Assembly (NCBI GenBank): GCA_033032865.1
Contig: JAWHQI010000049.1
Coordinates: forward strand, 7,006,001-7,070,000
Source of the DNA: Dactylorhiza incarnata
Taxonomy: Eukaryota; Streptophyta; Magnoliopsida; Asparagales; Orchidaceae
Direction: 5' to 3'
Length of the DNA stretch: 64,000 nt
Positions within the stretch are counted from its first letter, which is position 1. Every line of letters starts with the position of its first letter. The notes beneath the pieces were generated by a model. It was not told where the DNA came from and ran no database searches. It saw only the letters and a list, made by a program, of their open reading frames with translations. Below are positions 45,466 to 57,913 of the stretch, in pieces. Both the position numbers and the translations under genes were made by a program.

Positions 45466-46074
45466 AGGGAGGAGTTGTTACACGGATTGCAATCAGCTCA
45501 TAGCTGGCGCTCATTTTCCTCAAACATGTGTTTGGTATAGGTAGCATAGCTCGCAGTGGTGTTTAGAGGGCTAAAGCCCAAGGTTGTTTTAAGAGGAAAG
45601 ATGAATGATATTTGGTTTTGTATGATCTCGACCTGCAACGATGAATTAATTACGATAATTGCTTAATGTATTTTGTACTTCTTCTATGATGTGTTGTAAG
45701 TGCATAAGGTCACATAGTTATTTTATTCCTATTGTATTTAATTACCCCGAATTTTCAGGGACGCTAGAAGTTTGAAGGTCTCATTAGGGAGACCTAGGTC
45801 CCAATGGACCCTTATTGGTGTGATGGTGAAGCCCTAGGATGTTAGAAGGCATGTATAAGACCTTGAACTCAACCGAAGGATGGTACATCCTATGAGGCTT
45901 GTTTGTCTGAGCCTAGAAATGTAGATCACCACCACACCCCATGGGGCTTACTAAGTTTGGATAGCACTATAGGACTTAAATCACCCAAGGGGCATCTACA
46001 AACCATAGCAGGCCCATGGGGGACCCCATGGGACCTCAAAGAGGATCACCCCACCCTGAGTGACTGGGAAAGTC
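45466..46074. other. old flanking DNA, right of GYP-1
   Basis: It continues 24938-25395 before GYP-1 inserted. No gene is recognised; the short frame 45903-46124 runs into the next LTR and is not credible. A CCCATGGGG-rich stretch lies near 45940-46035. Confidence 0.5.
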
Positions 46075-47905
46075 TGTTGGATCATCAGGTGCCCTTGGGG
46101 GGGGGGGTGAATAAGGGTTTATAAAAATCTTTTTATGATTGGAAATTCAATAAAAAAATATTTGATTAAAACATTTTTTATAATCAAAAGTAAAATCTTC
46201 ATAAGAATAATGCAAGATGCGTGATTTTATTTCAATAGAAAATTTGATTTCAAAACTCGACTTTCTATGTCATTAGAAATCTAGGCAGTGTATAGAAAAA
46301 TATATTTTGGTTTCTATACCGACCCTTCTCTCTAAGGACTGATTCGAAGTATCCTATCTCTCCCTAGATAGGACTCGAGCCACCTCTAGACCTATTCCCT
46401 AGACTTAGTTGCCTAATTCACATGGCGAATTCCTGCCTAAGTCGCGCAGGGGCCTAGTCGCCAATTCAGGAGAATTCCACTACCATCAAACAAAAGTAGT
46501 CACCAGAAGAAAAGATAAAATACAATATAGGAGAAAAAAATTATGTAGTAAGAACTCCCTATAGAGAAATCTGAAGGCGATGGCGAAGGCACTCGAGAGG
46601 TCGGAGTTTTAGTCGTGTTCTTGCTTCGTGTATAATGAACCTTGATGAACTCCTCCTTCAAGTTCTCTTTTAAATCTTCAAGATTGCTATAGAGAAAGCT
46701 CTGAATGTCTTGGTGGAGGCCTCACACAAATATCTTCAGAGTTGTGGCTTTATCATCCACGCGAATGAAAGAGCATAGCAACCTTTAAATAGATACTATG
46801 AGATAGCGCTAGCGATAAGTGTTACTGCCCCATGGTACCCGTAATTGAATGAATTTTGCGAGCTAGCCATCGCCACACCGTAATAGGGTTATCGCGCTGC
46901 ATTAGAACAATGTTCTCTCCCGCCATCAGATGGATCATATCCTCCACTTGGCTCCTCAATCAGCCAAATGATTGTCGGGCTTGCCATTCAGTTACCGCCG
47001 CATGTTATCTGTTAACGCCTCAAATTTTCCTCATTACAAGTTTGCTCTGCTTCTTCCGTCAGTATTTTCATTTAAATTCCTTTTGCCAGCTGTCCCATTG
47101 CAACGTTCGCTGCAGCCAGTGGTAGAGCTACCACCCCATGATAGGACCCATTTCAGAGCACGATGTCCATCTTTTCGTCTCATTCGATTATTCGCATTCC
47201 ATATGTTATTGTACCTGTATTTCTTGCATATTATAAACAAAAAACAAGCTTGATCAAATACATAATAAGATTTGGTATTATCAAACCAAGATATCCGAAA
47301 TGCATGTTCAAACAAACTCCCACTTATGATAATAACAAATACCATAATGAGAAATCAAGAATTAAAATTAGTGTTTTGTTTATAGTAGCGTGCAATAGAT
47401 AATAATCATGAAAAAATAGGTTTGTAGAATGATTATTTCAATGTGAGCAAGTGCAATAATTTGATATTCGTTCTAAGTGTGTGTTCCACCTACATATGAG
47501 CTCTCCCCTACATATGTGCTCCCCCTACATATGTGCTCCCCCTACAGTGAATTTGTTAGGAAAAGCAACCTCATTATTTACCTTACAAATTATGAAAGTA
47601 ATTTCATTCTCTAGGAATTATTACTCAAGTTGTATAGTGAGGGTAAATTAGTCTTTAGATGTCCTAGGATGTCATATTCGCCTTAGCGTGTCAAAGCCTA
47701 GTCAAAAGGAGACCAAAAATCAGTTGAGTTAAACAAGCGTCAAAAAATAGTCAACGCATCTTCGAATGGAAGTCGAAGCAACTTCGAAAGGAAGTAAAAG
47801 AAAACTCAGACTGGCAGTCGATGCTTCATTTGATTGGACATCAACGCAATGTCAACTATGTATCAATGCAGTGACAGAAGTCTAAGTCGATGTATGCATT
47901 GATTT
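46075..47905 (-). mobile_element. SIRE-3: 3' LTR and 3' tail of a SIRE-like element
   Basis: LTR 46075-47314 (TGTTGGATCATC to GTTCAAACA), then a minus-strand polypurine-like GTGGGAGTT and about 0.6 kb of 3' non-coding DNA. That tail has three tandem CTACATATGTGCTCCCCCT-like units at about 47490-47545, as in SIRE-1. It is cut at 47906 by GYP-2. No coding remains. An 11-G run lies near 46097, before TGAATAAGG. A TATA-like TATTTAAAGG (minus) is at 46782-46791. Confidence 0.8.
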
Positions 47906-48277
47906 TGTAAGGCCCTAGTTTTTAGGTGCAACAAGTTCGCAGAGTTCGAAGTTGAGGATCTAGCGCCGGGCGGTAGGGCTAGCACCGGCGGTAGCTCAAA
48001 TCGTTGAATTGGGTGAGTTTCGACAGAAGGAGTTGTGTGTATCGTCGAAAGAATCAAGATGAATCGTCGAGTGCTAGTGCCAGCGGTAGCTCTCTCGACG
48101 ATCCAGACGAATGTATTCCGACGAATCATTTTGAACACAAGTGAATTCGTCGACGAAAGATAGCGCAGGTGGTAGCGCTAGCGGTTTCGATGAATTCCTT
48201 AAGCGGCCATGGATAAGTTCGGTCGTACCGCATCTGGGCTAGTGCCAGACGCTAGTGAGTAGCGCCGGTGGTAGCGG

Positions 48278-48333
<56 letters not shown>

Positions 48334-49980
48334 CAAACTCATGGATTCTCTTCACCTTCTCACGTAGACTCTCTCCAAGGGCAAAAGCAGAGGTCAGGAA
48401 GAGGAAGGAGGTCTGTTTTGGCTAGAGCAAGTCTGGGTAGAAGATCTCTTGTGCGCTTGTTCCATCGTTGGATTCATGGAGAGGAAGCTTCACCCTATGA
48501 CACCGAAATAAGCACCAAGGGTAACGATTCTCCCCCTTAATCCCTAGACATGCTAGTCCTTGGATTTGCATAGTAGTGGAAAGATTTCTACTAATTAGTG
48601 GATAGGTTTCTTCTGACAGGTTGATATGGTTTATCCCCATAGAAATTGCATATAGAGTCCGGATCGCTGTACAGACATAGGCATATTGTGCGAAGCCCAT
48701 CTGGATAGGTTGGTCTGGATTGGTGATGATTATTGCACTCCGGAGAAGACTCTAAGTATGTATGTTTGTTTTTCGGGTTTTGGGTGATGTGATGTGTTGT
48801 AGGGAGTTTTGGAGGTGATCTCTAGAAAATACCTGAAAGAGGTGACAGAACTGAGTTCTGTAGCTAGCACCAGTGCTAGTACTAACGCCGATGCTATTGC
48901 CAGTGGATCTGGGGGATGGGGCGATGACCCTGTGAGGTCGTCTATTTGATCGGGATGAGATGAAAGTTTACCCGCATCGTGTTGTTTGTTCGCGATGATT
49001 GAGTCGGGAATAGCTGGATCTGAACCGATTAATAGTGGTCAGTGAAGAGATCACCCCTCTGCGCACCGTCTTATGGAAGATGCTGGAAAACGTCGGTGAG
49101 TACGGCTTAGATCAATGTGGCCATCCAAGTTGCAAAAGGACTTGTTGATGGAGTGTGCCATGAGAGCACAATACGTGTGGCCTCAAGTCGACGTATATGG
49201 TGATTGTTTCTATGCGATGCTTAGACGCACCTATGAAATATCTGTTGTTATTGCTTGCTTGCAGGGAAGGTGAACCACCGCCACGAGCATGGGGTGGGGT
49301 CATTATAAATCTGGGTCAGCTAAGGCTGACCGGTTACCTATTTTCCCACTGCTTGGTGGATTGTGTTTGACAGGTCCTGGCGAGATGAGCGGGAAATAGC
49401 GGATTGCAACCCTAGCTGCTGTGCTTTGCTAGCCCTCGGAGGCCCAAGTGTTTTGTTTACTACTTTTCATGTGTGGTCGGCTTGCGTGTCGATGTCTGGA
49501 AGCCACTGTCGATGTAAACATTTCACATGTAAAACTTTATGTATATTCATTTCTAGTGAACAAGTGGACATCTTATGTAATCTGGTTTTACCCTAAATAA
49601 TTGCTTCCGTTGTTTATTACTCTGTGTATTCTGAGATGGTTTTGTTTGAATCTATTGAACTGCTAATTAAGTAACGCACGTTACTGTCCATTTAATATGG
49701 CGTGGGGTCCCGGTCGGACCTACTATTATATTCTATGTGACGGGGAGGGTGTTATGAATTCCTATCAGCTATGGGTCTCGTTCCATTTCCGTCCGAATTC
49801 GTGGTTGACTACTTTTAAGGGGTGGTGAGCACGTGTGTGCGCCGCCGTAAAATCACTTAAATAACAAGACAATGTCCACTTTAAGAATGAATACATTTGT
49901 GTTTGTAGCAACGTGCTAGAGCCTGAGCGTTCCTTTATTGATTCTTGCTACATATTCGTGGCTAATTGTGTTATGTTGCA
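47906..49980 (+). repeat. GYP-2 5' LTR
   Basis: 2075 bp. 47960-48260 is dense in TAGCGCCGG, CGGTAGC and CGACGAATTCGTCGA words, followed directly by a (TA)25 run. No partner LTR is in the window, so the ends rest on the terminal TG/CA and the adjacent primer-site-like sequence. Confidence 0.7.
48279..48329. repeat. (TA)n microsatellite at the TATA position of GYP-2
   Basis: About 25 TA repeats, right after the CpG-rich word array. They may serve as the TATA element. Confidence 0.9.
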
Positions 49981-49981
49981 C

Positions 49982-49998
49982 TGGTATAGGATACTAGG
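49982..49998 (+). other. GYP-2 primer site, degraded
   Basis: TGGTATAGGATACTAGG beside the LTR end resembles the tRNA-Met type TGGTATCAGAGC with changes. Confidence 0.55.
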
Positions 49999-50054
49999 AG
50001 TGGAGTGGGGTAGTCTCGACCCTGCGCTCTACAACGAGTAGTGCACAAGCTTAT

Positions 50055-50902
50055 GTGCCTACTCCTTCTTCTGTTAAGATTGTGCGGTTAATAACTGAGG
50101 TGGTATTTGATATGTTCAATGCACAACCAGGAAGTCCTGTACCAGTACAACCTCCTACCCTCGGGGTAGCCCCGGTACCGTCTGTTACAGTTGAAACGGT
50201 GGTCGAAAGACCAGTGCCGGTGAGGGCAAGACGAGCTTCAGACTAACAACTGCAACACTTTCTGAGTTTCCACCCTCCGACGTTTGTGGGAGTAGGAACC
50301 CCGACTCAGGCTGAGGACTAGCTTTCGAGAATTAGAAAGACCTTGACAGCCACAAAAATGGAGGAAGGAAAGAAAGTCACCTTAGCAACCTTCCTTCTGG
50401 ATGGGGAGGTGCAGCTTTGGTGGGAGGAGTTGGAGTTGCACCAGTTTGCGGGAAGGCAACTGGCTGATGTCTCGTTTGAGGAGTTTTCGAGACTGTTTTT
50501 TGCAAGGTATCTCCCTTCCGCTCAACGAATTGAGATGAAGAACCTGTTTAGCCATTTGACTCAAGGCAATAGGATGGCGGACGACTATCTGCATGAGTTT
50601 ACGAGGTTAAGACGTTATGCAGGCTCCATATTTGCAGATGAAGAATGTAAGACCAATCAGTTTTATGAGAGTCTACGGTATGACCTACGATTGCTTCTAC
50701 ATGGGACAATGACGCAAGGGTTTATGACCTTGGTCAACGCTGCTCGCTTCTTGGAGAAGCATATGAAGCGAGTACAAACTTGGAAGAACTTGGCGGTGCA
50801 AAATCAAGAGTTCAAAGTTCCGGACTATGCAAAGTCTGGGCAGGGTAAGTGGGGAAAGAGAGCTAGACCTTCGGGGTCAGCTCAATCTTTTGTGTCAGGA
50901 AC
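50055..50902 (+). pseudogene. GYP-2 gag, N-terminal part
   Basis: The frame starts MPTPSSVKIVRL, has a stop at 50244, then FHPPTFVGVGTPTQAED and a second stop where Trp is expected, then an open core (ATFLLDGEVQLWWEEL, FYESLRYDLRLLL). COP-2 inserted at GGAAC (50898-50902). The same frame continues across to 58963. Confidence 0.87.
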
Positions 50903-51961
50903 TGTTGGAGTTACCATTGTGATCTAGAAGTGGTCAAACATGTAATGTCACTGCCAACGCGATATGAGCCTGCAGGGTCGCACATAAGAGCATGTGGAGA
51001 AGTTGGAAGATTGACTGTGTTGGTAAAGGTTACCAATCATCATATAGAATGGGGAAGTCCAGCAATTGTTGCTGGCTGAATTCGTCGGATATGATTCGTC
51101 GGATTCGTCGGGTTTACACGAATGGAATTCGTCGGATTCGTTGGAATTCGTCGGGTCATTCCGTGGAAACTCGACGAACTGTGACAGAGATCCTTCACTC
51201 GGCAAAATGTTGTCGTCTGTCAGGATTCGTCGGGATTCGTCGGATTGTCCCGTGAACTCTCGACAAATTATCACAGAGAGCCTTGACTAGGCAATTGTTG
51301 CCGTCTGTTGTGATTCGTCGGAATTCGTCGGATTGTCCCGTGAAATCTCGACGAATGCTGTTCCGTGGAATCCCGACGAATTGTAACAGAAACCCCAATT
51401 CTGCTGTGTGGTCTGCGGATAGCGATTCTTCTAGAAGCCTGTTTATGCTTTGAGTATAAATAGATCTTCTTTAGGGTTCTTATAATAGACGACAAATAGA
51501 AGCCGACGGAAGAGTTCCGCTCGCCCTCGACGGAAGAAGTTCCGATAGAACCCTAGACGGAAGGAGTTCCGTCGTTCGTTCGCCTCCGCCGACCCCCTCT
51601 CCGTCGATTGTCGCCGGCATTGTTCTTCCTGAAGCGGATCTAGTAATCCGTGGAAGTGCAAGGTGCAGCCGTTCTTCCTTCCGAGTTGCGTGCGACGTGA
51701 CTTGGTGTTCTTCCGGCTCGTGTGGACTGCTGTAGAGACGTAGACATAATTCTACGTGAGAACTCTCCTTGCCGCCAACAGGAATTTTCTTCTTGGAGCA
51801 TCTAGGTTGGATTTGATCCAACCCCATTGAGGTAATTTTTGCCTAGCATTTTTCTTAACTTCTTGATTCAACATTCATGGCCGATCCAAGTCTTTTTGGG
51901 TTGTTTCTGTTTTATTTCCGCTGCGCATACATACGATGTATGGCTCTAGAAAAACCCAATA
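50903..51961 (+). repeat. COP-2 5' LTR
   Basis: TGTTGGAG to CCCAATA (ending TA, not CA). A GAATTCGTCGG array at about 51075-51390 precedes TATAAATA at 51455-51462. Confidence 0.95.
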
Positions 51962-51962
51962 G

Positions 51963-51974
51963 TGGTATCAGAGC
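51963..51974 (+). other. COP-2 primer-binding site (tRNA-Met)
   Basis: TGGTATCAGAGC, one base after the LTR. Confidence 0.93.
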
Positions 51975-53009
51975 TAGGTTCTGGTCATGAATGTTGTTTC
52001 AGAAGTTTGGTTATCCCAGTACGTGCAAATCTAGGTATTTAGAAGTGTTCTAAATGTCCAGATTTTTTCCTGGAACATCAAATGTTGATGATTTTTCAAA
52101 GGGGGTCTTGGTACCCCGCCAGGAACGTTTGGGATTTCATGGTAATTTCTAATTGTTAGAAATTGTTGTCTCCTTAGCAGTAACCGTCCCTCAAGTGGTT
52201 AATGAACCCTTGTATTGTTTTGGATTTTGAATCCAACAATGAGAGACGAGCTTGTCTACTGCTTTAAGTCGAGTTGTCTTTGCCTTTGTCCAATGCATGT
52301 AAATCTGAAGATTTGGAAGAGTTCTAAATGTCCAGATTTAGCCCTTTAATCTATCAAAGGTTGATAGTCTTATGTTGTGCACATAAGGGATGCATGTGGA
52401 TTTTAGTATGCTTGTTTTTCTGTGGATGTGCACTTTGATCAAATGTTGATCATGGTTAAATGTTAACCTATTATTTAAAATTAAAATCCCTTCATCAAAT
52501 ATTAAGTGTTCGGATGCCTTCCGATGGATGACACTCTTCCTGCCTCGATCGATGAAGTGTGGGCTTACCAAAGCAAGGTGCATTAATCTATCTTGGTAAG
52601 GGTGCGAGCGGATAATTGTGATATCCCACAGTCGACATCGGGTCTAGCTTAACTAGGTGACCTCAAAGGTTGAGTGCCTAGAGGCATAGGGTTGGCATGC
52701 TCCATCTGATGGATGCGAATAAAGAGTTATTCACCAACCATATAAGAGTTGCATAATGATGCAATTGACAAGTGTTGTCTACCTAAATAACCGCATTATG
52801 AGAGGAACGCCAAAGCGAACTCGTGGTGTTGGTGAAATACGGATCTTGTCCACTAAGAGAGTAGCTCGCATGGACTCTCCGAATTGATAGTGAGGGTTAT
52901 CAATTTGAATAAAAATAGTGGGAGTATTTAATTGAAGTCCTAATTAAAATAAATTGTATTTTGAAATTAAGGTACTGATTAAATTCTGCATGAATTCTTG
53001 TAGAATTCC
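51975..53009 (+). other. COP-2 leader
   Basis: About 1 kb untranslated, alignable with COP-1 41024-42085. No gene; the minus-strand open frame 52338-52583 is a shadow. Confidence 0.75.
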
Positions 53010-53831
53010 ATGGCAAGTGGTTCACATTCCACCTTGTCCCTGAGAGCTATCCTTGAGAAGGACAAGCTAAGTGGGACGAATTACATGGACTGGTATAGGA
53101 ACCTGAGAATTGTTCTCAGGCAAGAGCGAAAGCTCTACGTCTTAGAAGAAGAAGCCCCCGAGGTGCCGACCGGGAACTCGTCCCGTGTTGATAAGGATGC
53201 TTATAAGAAGTATACCGATGACGCCTTAGACGTCGAGTGACTTATGCTTGCCACCATGAACTCTGAGCTTCAGAAGCAACATGAGAACATGGGGTGCAAG
53301 GAGATTGACGAGCACCTAAAGAAAATGTTTCAAGGGCAAGCTCGTCAAGAGAGGTTTGATGTCACGAAGGCCTTATTTCAATGCAAAATGGGAGCTCGAG
53401 ACTCAGTTGGTACTCACGTACTCAAGATGATTGGGTATATAGAGAACCTGGAGAGACTGGGTTTTCCTCTGGGTCAAGAGTTGGCCACAGATCTTATCCT
53501 GCAATCGTTGCCGGATAGTTCTGAGCAGTTTGTCTTGAACTACAACATGAATGAAATAGACAAGACACTGCCCGAGCTCCTAGGCATGTTGCGAACTGCC
53601 GAGATAAACATGAAGAAGGCCAAGCCTGCTAGTCCCATATTGATGGTACATAAAGGCAAGGGTAAGGCCAAGGGCTTCAAGAAGACGAAGGTGGGACCTA
53701 AGTCACATCTTGAGCCCAAATCTTCTGCACTAAAAAAGAAGAGCACCGTGAAGGAAGGGAAATGCCACCACTGTGGCAAGGTTGGTCATTAGAGGAGGAA
53801 TTGTCCTTCGTACATTGAGGGTCTGCAGAAA
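53010..53831 (+). pseudogene. COP-2 gag
   Basis: MASGSHSTLSLRAI start, GTNYMDWYRNLRIVL core, QFVLNYNMNEI, a basic tail and zinc knuckle CHHCGKVGH. Stops stand at about 53238 (Cys codon TGC to TGA by comparison with COP-1) and 53789 (Trp to TAG) inside the knuckle. Confidence 0.92.
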
Positions 53832-55460
53832 ATGAAGGGAGGTATGACTTCCGCTTCGAATATTTACGTTATAGAGATAAACCTTTCTGCTCCTTCATCT
53901 TGGGTATTGGATACCGGATGTGGTTCTCACATTTGTACAAATGTGCAGGAACTAGGAAGGAGGAGATTGCTGAGTAAAGGAGAGGTGGACCTGCGCGTCG
54001 GCAATGGAGCAAGAGTTGCTGCTGTAGCCGTAGGGTTTTACCGTCTTTCTTTGCCCAGTGGGCTTGTAATAGAACTTAATAATTGTTATTATGTTCCGGC
54101 CATAACTAGAAACATAATATCCATTTCATGCTTAGACATGATTGGATTTTCTTGTATAATTAAGAACAATTGTTGTTCTATATTTAAGAATGATGTTTGT
54201 TATGCTGTAGCTCAATTGTTTAATGGTCTTTATGTTTTGAACCTAGACCATCCGATCTATAATGTAGATAATAATAAAAGACTAAGAACAAATGACTCAA
54301 ATCCTACATATCTCTGGCATTGTCGTTTGGGCCATATAAACGAGAAGCGCATATCCAAGCTCCATAAAGATGGACTATTGGACTCATTTGATTATGAATC
54401 ATTTGAGTGATGCGAGTCTTGTTTATTAGGCAAGATGACTAAAGCCCCTTTCACTGGTTATACTGAGAGGGCTGAGGATCTCTTGGGTATTGTACATAGT
54501 GATGTATGCGGGCCCATGAGTTCTATGGCTAGAGGTGGGTTTTTCTACTTCGTTACATTTACTGATGATTTTAGTAGATACGGATACGTGTATCTTATGA
54601 AGTGCAAATCCGAAACTTTTGAAAAGTTCAAAGAGTTTAAAAATGAAGTGGAGAACCAATTGGGTAAAAAGGTTAAAGCACTCTGATCTGATCGAGGTGG
54701 CGAATACCTGAGTCATGAGTTCTGTGATCATCTGAAAGAGTGTGGTATTGTATCACATCTCACTCCACCTAGGACACCGCAGCATAATGGTGTGTCTGAG
54801 AGGAGAAATCGTACTCTGTTAGACATGGTACGGTCGATGATGAGTCATGCAGACTTGCCTGTTTCCTTTTGGGGTATTGCTTTAGAGACTGCTGCAATGA
54901 CACTAAATCCCGCTCCGACGAAAACGGTTCTAAAGACACCATATGAGATATGGACTGGGAAGCGTCCTAGTATGTCGTTCATTAAAATTTGGGGCTGTGA
55001 GGCATACGTACGACGTCAAATGCCTGACAAGCTGGAACCCAAATCAGATAAGTGTTATCTGGTGGGATATCCTAAGGAAACGAAAGGATATTACTTTTAC
55101 CTACCGTCTGAGGGCAAAGTGTTTGTCGCAAGGACGGGTGTCTTCTTGGAGAAAGAGTTCTTGTCAAGAACGACGCAAAAGGTAGAACTTGAAGAAGTTC
55201 AAGAACCACAAGTAGTGAATGAACCAGAGTTGGATTCTGAGCCAGGACTACAAGATGTTGTAGCTAGAGAACCTGCTCAAGAGACACAAGTCCTACGTAG
55301 ATCTGGTAGACCAAGATTTGAGCCTGAGAGATATGGATTTCTCGTGTCTCAAATAGGTAATGTGTTGCTTATGGATCATGATGATGAACCAGCGACCTAC
55401 CAAGAGGCTATGAATGGACCGGACTCCGACAAATGGCTTGAGGCTATGAAATCCGAAATG
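53832..55460 (+). pseudogene. COP-2 protease and integrase
   Basis: Protease DTGCGSHICT, then LWHCRLGHIN, CESCLLGK, HSDVCGPM, SDRGGEYLS and QHNGVSERRNRT. Stops interrupt at about 54408 and 54684; the latter is CGA to TGA against COP-1. DEPATYQEAMNGPDSDKW begins the reverse transcriptase region. Confidence 0.92.
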
Positions 55461-56938
55461 GACTCCATGTATACAAACCAAGTTTGGAACTTGGTGGAAC
55501 CACCTGGGTCTTCAAGAAGAAGACCGACATGGATGGGAATGTACAGACATTCAAAGGGCGACTGGTGGCTAAGGGTTTCAAGCAAATTCATGGTATTGAC
55601 TATGATGAGACCTTTTCCCCTGTTGCCATGGTAAAGTCCATTAGGATATTGCTTGCTATTGCTGCGTATTATGACTACGAGATCTGGCAGATGGATGTCA
55701 AAACGGCTTTCCTAAATGGAAACCTCCTTGAGGAAGTGTACATGACACAACCTGAGGGTTTTGTATCCCCAAATGAAGCCACTAAAATATGTAAGCTGAA
55801 TAGGTCCATCTATGGATTGAAACAGGCCTCTAGAAGTTGGAATCTTTGTTTTGATGAGAAAATCAAAGAGTTTGGTTTTGTCAAGAATGAGGATGAACCG
55901 TGTGTTTACAAGCGAATCAGTGGGAGCATTGTTGTCTTCCTGATATTGTATGTAGATGACATACTGTTGATCGGGAATGACATACCTACCCTGAAAGTTG
56001 TTAAGAACAACCTAGGGAACTGCTTTTCTATGAAGGACTTGGGTGAAGCGACTTACATACTCGGTATTAAGATCTATAGAGATAGATCGAAGAAGTTGCT
56101 GGGTTTGACCTAGAGTACGTACATTGGGAAAGTGTTGAAGCGGTTCAACATGCTTGAGTCCAAGAAAGGATTTTTGCCCATGTCTCATGGTGTGAATCTC
56201 TCTAAGGACCAGTGTCCAAAATCTTGTGAAGATAAGGACCGCATGAAGTTGATTCCATATGCTTCGGCAATTGGGTCAATCATGTATGCAATGTTATGTA
56301 CTCGACCCGATGTCTCTTTTGCTTTGAGCATGACTAGCAGGTATCAGTCTGATCCCGGTGAATGTCACTGGATAGCCGTAAAGAATATCCTGAAGTACTT
56401 GAGAAGGACTAAGGATGTATTCTTGGTATATGGTGGAGAGGAAGAGCTCGTTGTAAGTGGTTACACGGATGCCAGCTTCCAAACTGATAGGGACGATTCG
56501 AAGTCTCAGTCAGGGTTTGTGTTTTGCCTGAATGGAGGAGCTGTGAGCTGGAAGAGTTCCAAGCAAGAGACAGTTGCTGATTCTACAACTGAGGCCGAGT
56601 ATATCGCCACGGCAAACGCAGCGAAGGAGGCTGTATGGATTAGGAAATTCATCGGCGAGCTAGATGTAGTTTCTAGCATTGTTTGTCCCGTAATTCTCTA
56701 CTGTGATAACAATGGTGCAATTGCACAATCTAAGGAACCTAGATCCCATCAGCGCTCCAAGCACATACTTCGGCGGTTCCATCTTATTCGTGAGATTGTC
56801 GAACGAGGAGATGTGAACATTTGCAGAGTGCCGACTGAGGAGAATATTGAAGATCCACTGACAAAGCCTCTCGCGCAGAGAAAGCATGATGGTCATACTA
56901 GATCAATGGGTATACGATACCTGAGTGATCATCTCTAG
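55461..56938 (+). pseudogene. COP-2 reverse transcriptase and RNase H
   Basis: After WNLVEPP a 28-bp deletion, judged against COP-1, removes the GCKW block and shifts frame; the rest is open from 55484. YVDDILLIGND is intact. A stop at 56111 (CAG to TAG) separates RNase H (56132-56938), which keeps DSTTEAEYIA, YCDNNGAIA, RSKHILRRFH and DPLTKPLA. Confidence 0.92.
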
Positions 56939-57913
56939 TGGGAGTCTTGTGGGTTGCATGTAAAATATATATATTCTGTTGGCTGTTTATTATTCATATG
57001 ATGAATGGTGTACCAATTATTTCCTTTTACAATTAATGGCAAGTTCTTTTATTACGATATACTGTTTTTATATGATAGAATAAAATTCGTGATAAATACC
57101 CTTAGAATGTTCGCTTCCATAGGACATCAAGTACGTGACTTGAATGTGAGAGCCTATGATTTCGAAGCTTCATTCTTAAAAGGTCCCTGGTCGAGGTATC
57201 ATCGTAGAAGCTAAGGGTGATGATGATACATTAAAACTAGCATGTGTGTTGACTGATGACCGGTTCTCACAGGTCATGATATTGTGATATCAAGTCATCA
57301 CGTGGGTACTTGTTAGTGAACAAGTTGTACTGGACAGACCCAACTAGAGACTACTTTGTGGATTGTTACTTAAAAGTGTCACAAGTAGGTCTCAATTGAC
57401 AATGGTGTTGTGGTCCTTTGACCTGAAGTCACAGCATTCATCGAGTGAGGAAGAGCGTGTTTTGATGTCATCTAAAGTCTTCCTTGAAGAAGGTTGATGA
57501 TAAGGGTGGTCGTTGGGTACGTTACGAATCATTTGGGTGTTTGGGTGTGAGCAGATATGGGATTTGTCCTCCTATATAACAGGAGTTGCATCCATGGACC
57601 CCTTGATGGAATTGGACTGAGAAATGCATGGCCATGCTTGGTAGAGTCAATATGTGATATTGAGCTCACCATTCTCTGGAAGTCCGTTCTAGATCAAGAA
57701 ACTCGGATTGAGCTATTATGAGGGTGACATGGTTCATGCCTCTAGTTCTTTCCGGATGTAAGGGACAAAGGGACAAAGACAACGCTGGAACATTGGTCAT
57801 AAAGGCTTATGAGTTATGAACTCTTATTGCTTGGGGAGCAATGATGCATTGCTAGATGCCGCTCATTGTTTGTGAGGTTTTTTGTTTGATACTTTCAAGA
57901 TCAAGTGGGAGAC
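56939..57913 (+). other. COP-2 3' non-coding region
   Basis: It is alignable with COP-1 36109-37070 and ends in the polypurine tract TCAAGTGGGAGAC before the LTR. No gene is seen. Confidence 0.75.

Noticed and set aside
51443..51827. minus-strand ORFs of 72-115 codons in COP-2 LTRs
   Set aside because: They occur identically in both LTRs (also 58444-58828), antisense to the promoter leader, and show no domain.
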